From: Enterobacteriaceae bacterium 4M9
Lineage (GTDB): Bacteria; Pseudomonadota; Gammaproteobacteria; Enterobacterales; Enterobacteriaceae
Reading direction: 5' to 3'
Length of the DNA stretch: 64,000 bases
Assembly (NCBI GenBank): GCA_010092695.1
Contig: JAADJJ010000001.1
Span: 1,612,001-1,676,000, forward strand
In this document: one piece after another, positions 1 to 7,455 of the stretch
How the letters are laid out: every line of letters starts with the position of its first letter
Numbering within the stretch: position 1 is the stretch's first letter
Program-made: the position numbers and the translations under genes
Notes under the pieces: generated by a model
What the model saw: the letters and a program-made list of their open reading frames with translations, nothing else
Told to the model about the DNA's origin: nothing
The model's database searches: none

Positions 1-513
1 GAAGATTATCCGCTGCTGGTGGACGTGCCGGTGGTATTCCCGCGCGGCGGCGGCTGTACGCTGACATTCCCGGTTCGTGCAGGCGATGAGTGTCTGGTGG
101 TGTTCGCCGATCGCGAAATTGATTTCTGGTGGCAAAGCGGCGGCACGCAGGAAAGCGCCAGCGCACGCCAGCACTCGCTTTCAGACGCTTTCGCCATTCC
201 AGGACCGCGCTCTCAGGCACAGCATATTAACAACATCAGTACCGAAGCCGCGCAGCTGCGCACCGACGACGGCAGCGCGTTTATCGAGCTTGCCGCAGAC
301 GGCAACGTGCGTCTGGTAACCACCGGGAAAATCAGCGCCAGCGCCGATGCCGGCGTGGATATTACCGCGCCAACGGTCAGCATCAGCGGTGATGTCACCA
401 TTGGCGGCAAACTCAGCGTCAGCGGGGACGCGACAGCGCAGGGTATCAGCGTGTCGGGTCACACGCATTCCGGCGTACAGGGCGGCTCGGGCAGTACAGG
501 AAAACCACAATGA
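1..513 (+). CDS. Phage baseplate spike protein, Gp138/gpV type (5' end missing)
   Basis: The frame is open from base 1, so the true start lies upstream of the window; 170 codons are visible. The N-terminal part (VVFPRGGGCTLTFPVRAGDE, then DFWWQSGG) resembles the OB-fold domain of Gp138-family membrane-puncturing spikes. The C-terminal part is a low-complexity beta-helix-like stretch of repeated serine, glycine and valine (ISGDVTIGGKLSVSGD), and it ends with GHTHSG, a His-x-His motif of the kind that binds the apical iron in P2 gpV and phi92 Gp138. The protein would form the tip that pierces the outer membrane when a contractile tail fires. It overlaps the next gene by four bases (ATGA), as expected in a tail operon. 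Family assignment is from motif recall. Confidence 0.8.
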   Translation, partial: EDYPLLVDVPVVFPRGGGCTLTFPVRAGDECLVVFADREIDFWWQSGGTQESASARQHSLSDAFAIPGPRSQAQHINNISTEAAQLRTDDGSAFIELAADGNVRLVTTGKISASADAGVDITAPTVSISGDVTIGGKLSVSGDATAQGISVSGHTHSGVQGGSGSTGKPQ

Positions 514-854
514 AATACCGCAAAGAAATTGACGGTGATTACGCTTTTGGGCGGGGCGATAACTGCTTTTATACCGATGTACCTGAGGCCGTCGCGCAAG
601 CGGTACGTAGCCGGCTGGCGCTGTGGCGCGGGGAATGGTTTCTGGACATTGACGAAGGCACGCCCTGGAACAGTGCAGTTCTGGGTAAGCAGGCGCCAGA
701 AGTCTACTCACTGGCAATTCGCGACCGTATCAACGGTACGCCAGGCATGCACCAGCTTCAGTATTTCTCTACCAAAAATGACAGTGAAACGCGCCGTCTG
801 AGTTTTTCTGCGACGCTGAATACCGTGTACGGGGAGGTAACGGTAGATGTATGA
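510..854 (+). CDS. Phage baseplate protein, Mu gp46-like position
   Basis: This 114-residue protein starts inside the stop codon of the spike gene and overlaps the next gene by eight bases, so it belongs to one tail operon. It contains GEWFLDIDEGTPW near the middle, a motif I associate with the small baseplate protein that lies between the spike and the J/gp47 protein in Mu-like and P2-like tails. A beta-rich C-terminus (FSATLNTVYGEVTVDV) follows. It presumably connects the spike hub with the baseplate wedges. The role is inferred mainly from position and this motif, and the exact family name is uncertain. Confidence 0.7.
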   Translation: MKYRKEIDGDYAFGRGDNCFYTDVPEAVAQAVRSRLALWRGEWFLDIDEGTPWNSAVLGKQAPEVYSLAIRDRINGTPGMHQLQYFSTKNDSETRRLSFSATLNTVYGEVTVDV

Positions 855-2040
855 AGATGTAATCGACAAAATGCTGCCCGTTATCGGACAAAGCGGCATT
901 AGCGCACCCGATTTCCAGAGCATCCTTGGGCTGTGGAAGGATATTTTTCGCGATATTTATGGTGCTGATATTTATATCGAGCCAGACAGTAAGGACGGTG
1001 TGCTGCTGTCATTGATTGCCTACGCCATGCACGGCTGTAATAACGCCACGGTGGCGGCCTGGCAGTCCTTTAGCCCTGCTACGGGGATGGGGGAAGGTCT
1101 GTCGCGTAACGTGAAAATCAATGGCATCACCCGTAAAGCAGCAAGCTTTTCTACTGCTGACCTGCTGCTAACCGGGCGTGTCGGCACGCTGATTCACGAC
1201 GGCCAGGTACGCGACAGCGCGGGTAACCTGTGGATACTGCCGCCGGTCGTTACGCTTGATTTGCACGGTAGGGCAACGGCAACGGCAACCTGTCAGCTTG
1301 AAGGTGCCGTCAGCGCACTGCCGGGTGATATCAGCCAGATTGCCACACCAACCCAGGGTTGGCAGAGCGTGACTAACCCTGTGGCCGCCACAGAAGGGCG
1401 GCCAGTAGAAACTGACGCGCAGTTGCGCCAGCGCCAGGCGCTCTCGGTTGCGCTGCCGTCACGCTCGGTGATGGAAGGGCTACACGGCGCGCTGGCAAGT
1501 CTCAATGGTGTGACGCGAGTCAAAACGCTCGATAACGACACCGATGAAACCGATGGGAATGGTGTCCCTGCACACAATATCGCCGTGGTGATTGACGGCG
1601 GTGATTCTGCACAGATAGCCAACACCATCGCCCAGAAAAAGGCGCCTGGCGTGCCAACCTGGGGCACCACCAAAGAAAGCGTGACCGACATCTGGGGCAA
1701 TAGTAAACAGATTCATTTCTTCCGGCCTGCTCGCGTGCCGGTTTATGCCGAAATCAAAATTCGCCCGCTCACGGGCTATACCACTGAGATTGGCAGCGGC
1801 GTTTCTCAGGCGGTAGCCAACTACATCAACGGACTGACCATTGGTGAAGTGCTCTATTACTCCCGTCTGTTTAAACCAGCAAGCCTCAGCAACGCTGAGG
1901 GCGGCGATACCTATGAAATTCTGTCGCTGGAAATAGGCGTGAACGCCAGTGCGCTCAGTGCGAAGAACGTTGAGATTGCCTTTAACGAAATGGCAGTGAG
2001 TGATATCAGCAACGTGAAAATCACAACGGTGAGTGTATGA
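847..2040 (+). CDS. Baseplate J/gp47 family protein
   Basis: At 397 residues this has the size and motif pattern of baseplate J-like (gp47) proteins, the main wedge component of contractile tails. Recognisable parts are the N-terminal DFQSILGLWKDIFRDIYGAD, the central TDAQLRQRQALSVALPSRS (the conserved arginine-rich stretch that follows the E-x-D loop), the segment LNGVTRVKTLDNDTDETDG and the VPVYAEIKIRP strand. It overlaps both neighbours by a few bases (the downstream overlap is ATGA). The base composition is GC-rich like the host. It is complete and shows no frameshift. Confidence 0.88.
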   Translation: MYEDVIDKMLPVIGQSGISAPDFQSILGLWKDIFRDIYGADIYIEPDSKDGVLLSLIAYAMHGCNNATVAAWQSFSPATGMGEGLSRNVKINGITRKAASFSTADLLLTGRVGTLIHDGQVRDSAGNLWILPPVVTLDLHGRATATATCQLEGAVSALPGDISQIATPTQGWQSVTNPVAATEGRPVETDAQLRQRQALSVALPSRSVMEGLHGALASLNGVTRVKTLDNDTDETDGNGVPAHNIAVVIDGGDSAQIANTIAQKKAPGVPTWGTTKESVTDIWGNSKQIHFFRPARVPVYAEIKIRPLTGYTTEIGSGVSQAVANYINGLTIGEVLYYSRLFKPASLSNAEGGDTYEILSLEIGVNASALSAKNVEIAFNEMAVSDISNVKITTVSV

Positions 2041-2612
2041 GTAACCGCTACAGCACGCTTGTGCCCATAGCTCAGAGGGAGGCTCCAAAATTTTGTACAA
2101 CTTTGGATGCTCTTGGGCTTGCATTTAGTCGGCAACAGAAAAAAAGTGCATGGCTCGTTCCAGCTTTTGATCTTGATAGAGCAGTGGGAAAGCAGCTCGA
2201 TGTTCTGGGTGAATGGATTGGGCAAGCACGCGCCATCAATGCACCAATTGATGATTATTTTTTTAGCTTTGATAACGAAAAATTAGGTTTTGATCTTGGC
2301 TATTGGAAAAATCGATATGACGCTGATTTTGGTTACGTAAGCCTTGACGATGAAAGTTATCGAACTTTATTACGGGCAAAAGTAGGCGCCAATAACTGGG
2401 ATGGAACGATGGAAACATTACCAGATATTCTGCAAAGCATCTGGCCTGATAAGGATATCAAGATTAGCGTTATTGATAATCAAAATATGTCGATAACTAT
2501 TTTTATGGTAGGAAAGTCAATATCCTTTATCACGAAAGAGATTATCCGTCAGGGATATCTGGCAATTAAGCCTGGTGGAATTACTGTTATCTATGAAATT
2601 GCGGAGGGATAA
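2037..2612 (+). CDS. DUF2612-like tail protein (Mu gp48/P2 gpI position)
   Basis: This 191-residue protein sits where Mu gp48 or P2 gpI lies, between the J protein and the tail fibre. The stretch AVGKQLDVLGEWIGQARAIN matches what I recall of the DUF2612 family, which completes the baseplate and joins it to the fibres. It starts with an ATGA overlap. Base composition changes inside the gene: the first 40 or so bases are GC-rich like the J gene, while the rest is clearly richer in A and T, and this continues through the fibre genes. The break fits the usual mosaic boundary where host-range modules are exchanged. Confidence 0.75.
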   Translation: MSNRYSTLVPIAQREAPKFCTTLDALGLAFSRQQKKSAWLVPAFDLDRAVGKQLDVLGEWIGQARAINAPIDDYFFSFDNEKLGFDLGYWKNRYDADFGYVSLDDESYRTLLRAKVGANNWDGTMETLPDILQSIWPDKDIKISVIDNQNMSITIFMVGKSISFITKEIIRQGYLAIKPGGITVIYEIAEG

Positions 2613-2614
2613 TC

Positions 2615-3469
2615 ATGGCAATTAATGAATTTAAGGCTTTTGCTACTGGCGAAAATGCAAATGTGATTGATCAAAATGAGTATGAGGAACTAGAAGCCTT
2701 GACTGAAGGTTTCCAGTCAGGTATTGCTCGCAGCGAGCAACTTAATAAAGTGTGGAGGCAGGCGACAACAGGTGTTGCAGCACTGGCTCAATTTATTTCA
2801 GACACAACAAATACTGATGTTTATGATAATGGTGAACCAGCTGAATTTTTAGCTAATTTTATTCATTCATTAGAAATTAAAAGTCTCAGCCGAAAAAATC
2901 CCTTCAGCGATATAATGGCTGATGGCGAAGCTGCGATTAATCAAGCGGTTACAAACCTCAGATTAGGGGCGGGGGCTCCCGCTATAGGTATCCCATTCTT
3001 CTGGCCATCCTCAACGATGCCAAATACAGTTATGGATGAATGGGCCGATATGGTTTTTCTAAAGCTCAATGGCTCGACATTTTCGGCTACGGTTTATCCA
3101 AAGCTTTCACTAGTTATTCCAACGCTTAAGTTGCCAGATGCACGTGGCGAGTTTCCTCGTATCTGGGATGATGGGCGTGGAATAGATAATGGAAGGGGGA
3201 TTCTTACTACTCAGTCAGATGCTTCTCAGAAAATTTATGCCAAATTTTATTTAAGAACTTCTTCTAATAATAATTCTGTTTCTGCTTGGGGTGGGGATGG
3301 ATTTACGGCAGAAAACATTACGGATGTGGGAACAAATCCTTTTGAGGCGATATCAATATCCCAGCCTTCTAAAACAAGAGTAACACTTGATACTTCAATG
3401 ATTGTAAGAACTGCTAATGAAACAAGACCTCGAAATATAGCATTTAATTTCCTTGTGAGGGCGAAATAA
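2615..3469 (+). CDS. Phage tail fibre protein
   Basis: This 284-residue fibre protein has an N-terminal virion-attachment region (MAINEFKAFATGENANV ... QFISD, about residues 1-85) and a C-terminal tail-collar-like region containing PDARGEFPRIWDDGRGID and the terminal ETRPRNIAFNFLVRAK. Both are typical of fibres and collar proteins of enterobacterial contractile tails. It is short for a fibre and lacks long repeats, so it is a compact receptor-binding tip. It is AT-rich compared with the J gene. The stop overlaps the start of the chaperone gene (TAATG), so the two are translated together. The receptor is not predictable from sequence alone. Confidence 0.88.
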   Translation: MAINEFKAFATGENANVIDQNEYEELEALTEGFQSGIARSEQLNKVWRQATTGVAALAQFISDTTNTDVYDNGEPAEFLANFIHSLEIKSLSRKNPFSDIMADGEAAINQAVTNLRLGAGAPAIGIPFFWPSSTMPNTVMDEWADMVFLKLNGSTFSATVYPKLSLVIPTLKLPDARGEFPRIWDDGRGIDNGRGILTTQSDASQKIYAKFYLRTSSNNNSVSAWGGDGFTAENITDVGTNPFEAISISQPSKTRVTLDTSMIVRTANETRPRNIAFNFLVRAK

Positions 3470-4050
3470 TGAAGCCAGTGTTCGATGGTAATGGTATTGC
3501 CAGTAAGTCTGGATATATCCGCAGTTATTATTATGATACAGTTACTAAGGAGTATATGGGGTGGTCTGATGAGTTTATTAACGTAGGGGTGAGTATGCCT
3601 GGATGCTCTACTGATATTGCCCCTATAGAGCAAATTCCGGGTATTGTAGCGGTATTTAATGAAAATAGATGGGAGCAGAAGGAAGACCACCGTGACGAAA
3701 CTGTCTACTCAACAACAGATGGCGAACCAACCGTTGTTGATTATATAGGGCCTATTAAGGAGGATTTTACTACTAAGTCACCTAATACTGCCTTTGACAA
3801 GTGGAATGGCAATGAATGGGTCACAGATGAAAAGTTGCTACAGCTAGCACAGGTTGCCGAGAATGAAACGAAAAAATTACAACTGCGCTCTGTTGCCGAT
3901 GTGGAAATAGAATGGCGACAGGATGCCGTTAATATTGGTATTGCAACTAATCAGGAAACTAAAGGTCTTGAAGAGTGGAAAGAATATAGGGTGTTATTGA
4001 TGCGCGTTGATCCCACAGAACCACTATGGCCTCTTGTTCCCACGGAATAG
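3469..4050 (+). CDS. Tail fibre assembly protein (Caudo_TAP type)
   Basis: This 193-residue protein directly follows the fibre gene with a one-base overlap. The late segment RSVADVEIEWRQDAVNIGIA followed by EEWKEYRVLLMRVDP is characteristic of tail fibre assembly chaperones, which fold the fibre and are not part of the virion. The N-terminal part is variable, as is usual for this family. It is the last gene of the tail module, and no integrase or other phage gene follows before the host gene yfhH, so this is one edge of the element. Confidence 0.88.
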   Translation: MKPVFDGNGIASKSGYIRSYYYDTVTKEYMGWSDEFINVGVSMPGCSTDIAPIEQIPGIVAVFNENRWEQKEDHRDETVYSTTDGEPTVVDYIGPIKEDFTTKSPNTAFDKWNGNEWVTDEKLLQLAQVAENETKKLQLRSVADVEIEWRQDAVNIGIATNQETKGLEEWKEYRVLLMRVDPTEPLWPLVPTE

Positions 4051-4158
4051 AAAAAATTTACTATGTTTTTTGCAGTGATTTAATTTAGTGCTCAACATTA
4101 TGAGGACTATAAATAATTGCTGCCGTAGTCAGATGTTATATACATATGTAAAATATGC

Positions 4159-4187
4159 TATCTGGAATACCAGATAACCCATTTTTC
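4159..4187 (+). terminator. Possible terminator of the phage tail operon
   Basis: A perfect 7-bp stem (TATCTGG / CCAGATA, loop AATA) lies about 110 bases after the last tail gene and is followed by ACCCATTTTTCTTT. It is weak because the stem is AT-rich and the T run is offset by four bases. The rest of 4051-4274 shows no gene. I could not identify an attachment-site core there. Confidence 0.4.
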
Positions 4188-4274
4188 TTTCCCGGTTGGC
4201 AATGCCAGGCAATCCTCGTTGTATCAGCGATTGTCGGAATAGCATTAACATCCAGGTTAAAAGATAACAACTTT

Positions 4275-5117
4275 TCATTCTAATCTCCTCACCAACTCCT
4301 CACTATGCCGTATCCGCCCCGGCGCATGCTCCAGATCTCGCTGTACCAGCGCCATAAACAGCAGGTCGGTCAGCAGCAGTTGGGCGCTGGTGGAAGAAAT
4401 GGCGGCGCTGCGCGTCGCCTGCTCTTCGGCAATGGTGTACAGGCACTGGCTGGCGCGCTGCTGTAGCGCGTTAGGAGTAAAGCCAGTGATAGCGAGGATT
4501 CTGGCACCGACGCGCAGCGCTTCATCTGCCGCCAGGTTTATCTCGCGCCGCTCGCCGGAGTGGGAAATCGCCAGTAGTACATCCTCTTCATTCATCGCCT
4601 GCACCGTGGCCAGCAGGGCGTGCGTATCCTGTTCGGCCACGGCATTCACGCCGATTTTCATCAGCTTCCAGGCCAGGTTTTTTGCGACCAGCCCGGAGGC
4701 ACCTATTCCTGCCAACAAAATACGCCGCGCGTTGCCCAGCAGCGTAGCGGCCTGCACTAACTTCTCTTCACCGTTAATATCAAGGCTCGCATTCATCGCG
4801 GCGAGCTTCTCTTCCAGCAGTTTCTCTCCCACACGCTTTAGCGGGTCATTTGCCATAATTTCATTATGTACCGGCACCGGGCGCGAGCCACTCGCCAGCG
4901 CATCACTTAACGCCAGCTTCAGCGCCGGAAACCCTTTATAGCCCAGCTTCTGGGCAAACTTCACCACGCTTGACTGACTCACCCCAACCTCCGCTGCCAG
5001 CTGCTGTGAGCTGAGATGGCGCGCACGCTCAGTGTGTTCCAGCAGGTAATCCGCCAGTTTTCGGTCGCTTTGTGCCAGCATTGAATAGCGCTGGCGGATG
5101 CATAGCAAACAGTTCAC
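4275..5117 (-). CDS. yfhH: YfhH, MurR/RpiR-family transcriptional regulator
   Basis: The protein has an N-terminal RpiR helix-turn-helix (about residues 36-61, SSQQLAAEVGVSQSSVVKFA) and a C-terminal SIS sugar-phosphate-binding domain (about 116-250). Sequence such as ITGFTPNALQQRAS matches E. coli YfhH. The GTG at 5117 is chosen because AGGAGA lies six bases upstream and it reproduces the family start xNCLxRIRQRY; this gives 280 residues. In this genome it diverges from murQ, so it most likely controls MurNAc-6-phosphate catabolism, the job done by MurR in E. coli. The 13-bp palindromes in the shared intergenic region are candidate operators. The ligand is an inference. Confidence 0.88.
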   Translation of the reverse strand: MNCLLCIRQRYSMLAQSDRKLADYLLEHTERARHLSSQQLAAEVGVSQSSVVKFAQKLGYKGFPALKLALSDALASGSRPVPVHNEIMANDPLKRVGEKLLEEKLAAMNASLDINGEEKLVQAATLLGNARRILLAGIGASGLVAKNLAWKLMKIGVNAVAEQDTHALLATVQAMNEEDVLLAISHSGERREINLAADEALRVGARILAITGFTPNALQQRASQCLYTIAEEQATRSAAISSTSAQLLLTDLLFMALVQRDLEHAPGRIRHSEELVRRLE

Positions 5118-5184
5118 CGTCGTTCTCCTGTTGTCAGTCCCTGCCAGTCGTTGCCAAAAGGGTGGGAATATCACTCGCCTGTTT

Positions 5185-5230
5185 GAATTTAATATTCCAT
5201 TATAACCTCATCAAATCGAATTAAATATTC
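5185..5230. promoter_or_regulatory. Paired GAAT-N5-ATTC palindromes, candidate YfhH operator
   Basis: Two near-identical 13-bp palindromes, GAATTTAATATTC (5185-5197) and GAATTAAATATTC (5218-5230), lie 33 bp apart in the gap between the divergent yfhH and murQ genes. The second ends directly before the AGAGG ribosome-binding site of murQ. Repeated symmetric motifs in a divergent promoter next to an RpiR-type regulator suggest that YfhH binds here and controls both genes. Binding is inferred, not shown. Confidence 0.55.
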
Positions 5231-5241
5231 AGAGGTGTTTA

Positions 5242-6135
5242 ATGAATCTCGGCGGACTGGTTTCTGAAACCCGAAACCCTCAAACCATGGATCTGGATGC
5301 ACTCTCCACGCTGGAGATGGTGACGCGCTTTAACGAGCAGGATGCACTGGTTGCACAGGCGGTCAACGCCACGCTGCCCGCGGTGGCGCAGGCGGTGGAT
5401 GCCGCTGCAGATGCGCTGCTGGCGGGGGGGCGCATCATTTATACGGGGGCAGGGACAAGTGGGCGGCTTGGCGTGCTTGATGCAGCCGAATGTCCACCCA
5501 CTTTCGGCGTGCCGCACGAGCTGGTTGTTGGGTTAATCGCTGGTGGCCCTGGTGCGCTACTTAAGGCGGTGGAAGGCGCTGAAGATAACCCACAGTTAGG
5601 CGCTGACGACCTGAAGGCGCTGAACCTGCAGGCTCACGATGTGGTGGTGGGGCTGGCAGCATCGGGGCGTACGCCTTATGTCATTGGTGGCCTTGAGTAC
5701 GCACGCCGTTGTGGCTGCTGCACCGTTGCGGTTTCCTGTAACCCGAACTCACCAATAGCGCAGGCGGCCGACATCGCGATTTCACCCGTTGTCGGCCCGG
5801 AGGCGCTCACTGGCTCCACGCGCCTGAAGTCTGGCACCGCGCAAAAGCTGGTGCTGAATATGATTTCCACCGGTGCGATGGTGAAATTCGGTAAGGTCTA
5901 TCAGAACCTGATGGTGGATATGAAAGCGACTAACGTTAAGCTGGTGGACCGCGCCCGTCGTATGGTGATGGAGGCAACCGGGGCCGCGCATGAAGAAGCG
6001 CAAGCGGTGCTGGAGCAAACCGGCTATGAAGTGAAGCCGGCCATTCTGATGGTGCTGACCGGGCTGGATGCTGCGCAGGCACAGGCGCGCTTGGCCGCCC
6101 ATCGCGGTTATTTGCGTGCGGCGCTACAGGCCTGA
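5242..6135 (+). CDS. murQ: N-acetylmuramic acid 6-phosphate etherase
   Basis: MurQ removes the D-lactyl group from MurNAc-6-phosphate to give GlcNAc-6-phosphate and D-lactate, a cytoplasmic step in recycling of the cell's own wall. The 297-residue length is normal. The SIS-fold motif YTGAGTSGRLGVLDAAECPP carries the catalytic Glu83, and Glu114 (EGAEDN) is also present at the E. coli positions. The start is preceded by AGAGG. In E. coli murQ is beside murR and murP; here there is no PTS transporter gene next to it and it diverges from yfhH, so uptake of MurNAc must be encoded elsewhere or is absent. Confidence 0.95.
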   Translation: MNLGGLVSETRNPQTMDLDALSTLEMVTRFNEQDALVAQAVNATLPAVAQAVDAAADALLAGGRIIYTGAGTSGRLGVLDAAECPPTFGVPHELVVGLIAGGPGALLKAVEGAEDNPQLGADDLKALNLQAHDVVVGLAASGRTPYVIGGLEYARRCGCCTVAVSCNPNSPIAQAADIAISPVVGPEALTGSTRLKSGTAQKLVLNMISTGAMVKFGKVYQNLMVDMKATNVKLVDRARRMVMEATGAAHEEAQAVLEQTGYEVKPAILMVLTGLDAAQAQARLAAHRGYLRAALQA

Positions 6136-6258
6136 CTGGCGTCATTATAGCGCTAGCGGCTTCCCTGGTTTGCGCTACAGTGATGCTGTATCGGTTTACC
6201 TGATTATCATCATTGCTTATTTTCCGATGACAGAGAGTAACTGCCCAGGAGTAACGGT

Positions 6259-6894
6259 TTGCCCAGTGATGCACAACGCGTAGTATTTTTTGATCTTGAT
6301 GGCACGTTGCATCAGGAAGATATGTTTGGCACGTTTTTGCGCTGGCTCTTACGCCGCCAGCCGGTGAATGTAGTGCTGGTGTTGCCGCTTCTGCCGGTCA
6401 TCGGTCTGGGGCTACTGATACACGGGCGTGCTGCCCGTTGGCCGATGAGCCTGCTGCTGTGGGCCTGTACCTTTGGGCACAGCGAGGCGCGGCTTAAGGC
6501 GCAGGAACAGGCGTTTGTGGTGTGGTTTCGCGCCAGAGTAACGGCCTTTCCGGTGGTGCAGGCGCGGCTGGATAACTACCTCTTCAGTACCGATGCCAGC
6601 GTCTGGCTCATTACCGGCTCGCCGCAGCGGTTGGTTGAGCAGGTGTACCACGACACCCTCTGGCTACCGCGCGTCAATATGATTGCCAGTCAGATAGAGC
6701 GCCGTTACGGTGGCTGGGTGCTGACGATGCGCTGCCTTGGGCATGAGAAGGTCGTTCAGCTGGAGCAGCGCATTGGTACGCCGCTGCGCTTATACAGCGG
6801 TTACAGCGACAGCAACCAGGATAACCCACTGCTGTGGTTTTGCCAGCACCGATGGCGAGTAACGCCGCGCGGCGAGCTACAGCAGCTGGAATAA
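6259..6894 (+). CDS. pgpC: Phosphatidylglycerophosphatase C
   Basis: PgpC (YfhB) dephosphorylates phosphatidylglycerol phosphate to phosphatidylglycerol at the inner membrane. It is a HAD-family protein: the catalytic DLDGT motif is at residues 12-16, a hydrophobic membrane segment lies at about 37-55, and the later motifs WLITGSP and YSGYSDSNQDNP are intact. The start is a TTG at 6259 with AGGAG just upstream; this gives 211 residues, equal to the E. coli protein. It lies upstream of tadA on the same strand. The C-terminus (RWRVTPRGELQQLE) is nearly identical to the one I recall for E. coli. Confidence 0.93.
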   Translation: MPSDAQRVVFFDLDGTLHQEDMFGTFLRWLLRRQPVNVVLVLPLLPVIGLGLLIHGRAARWPMSLLLWACTFGHSEARLKAQEQAFVVWFRARVTAFPVVQARLDNYLFSTDASVWLITGSPQRLVEQVYHDTLWLPRVNMIASQIERRYGGWVLTMRCLGHEKVVQLEQRIGTPLRLYSGYSDSNQDNPLLWFCQHRWRVTPRGELQQLE

Positions 6895-6954
6895 TGTTGC
6901 AGCCGGAAATCTGTGTATAATGCGCGGCGCTTTTTTGACTTTACGGGGAGCAGC

Positions 6955-7455
6955 GTGTCAGACAATCACGACCATGAATACTGGATGCAGCATGCGCTGA
7001 CGCTGGCGCGTCGAGCCTGGGATGAAGGCGAGGTGCCGGTTGGCGCCGTGCTGGTGCGCAACGGCGAGATTATTGGCGAAGGCTGGAACCGACCTATCGG
7101 ACGTCACGATCCCACGGCCCATGCCGAAATCATGGCGCTGCGCCAGGGCGGTGTGGTGTTGCAGAACTACCGCCTGCTGGATGCCACGCTGTACGTTACG
7201 CTGGAGCCGTGTGTGATGTGTGCGGGTGCGATGGTACACAGCCGTATTGGTCGGCTGGTGTTTGGTGCGCGTGATGCCAAAACAGGGGCGGCAGGTTCAT
7301 TGATGGATGTGCTGGCTCACCCGGGCATGAACCATCGGGTTGAGGTTACGGAAGGTGTGCTTGCGCCAGCGTGCTCGACTCTGCTGAGCGATTTCTTTCG
7401 TGAGCGCCGCCTGCAACAGAAGGCGCTAAAGGAAGCGAGCCGAAAACCGGAGTGA
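6955..7455 (+). CDS. tadA: tRNA adenosine-34 deaminase
   Basis: TadA converts A34 of tRNA-Arg(ACG) to inosine and is essential in E. coli. Zinc and proton-shuttle residues are visible in TAHAEIMALRQGG (His56, Glu58) and LEPCVMCAGAM (Cys86, Cys89). The GTG at 6955 is chosen over longer options because GGGGAG lies just upstream and the following HEYWMQHALTLARRAW matches the E. coli N-terminus; this gives 166 residues. A TATAAT box at 6916-6921 may serve the gene, although no good -35 element is spaced correctly. Its last 110 bases overlap the 3' end of mltF on the opposite strand. Confidence 0.95.
   Translation: MSDNHDHEYWMQHALTLARRAWDEGEVPVGAVLVRNGEIIGEGWNRPIGRHDPTAHAEIMALRQGGVVLQNYRLLDATLYVTLEPCVMCAGAMVHSRIGRLVFGARDAKTGAAGSLMDVLAHPGMNHRVEVTEGVLAPACSTLLSDFFRERRLQQKALKEASRKPE

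Noticed and set aside
4051..4274. A phage attachment site beside yfhH
   Set aside because: I could not find a repeated core; the other end of the element is outside the window, so no comparison is possible.
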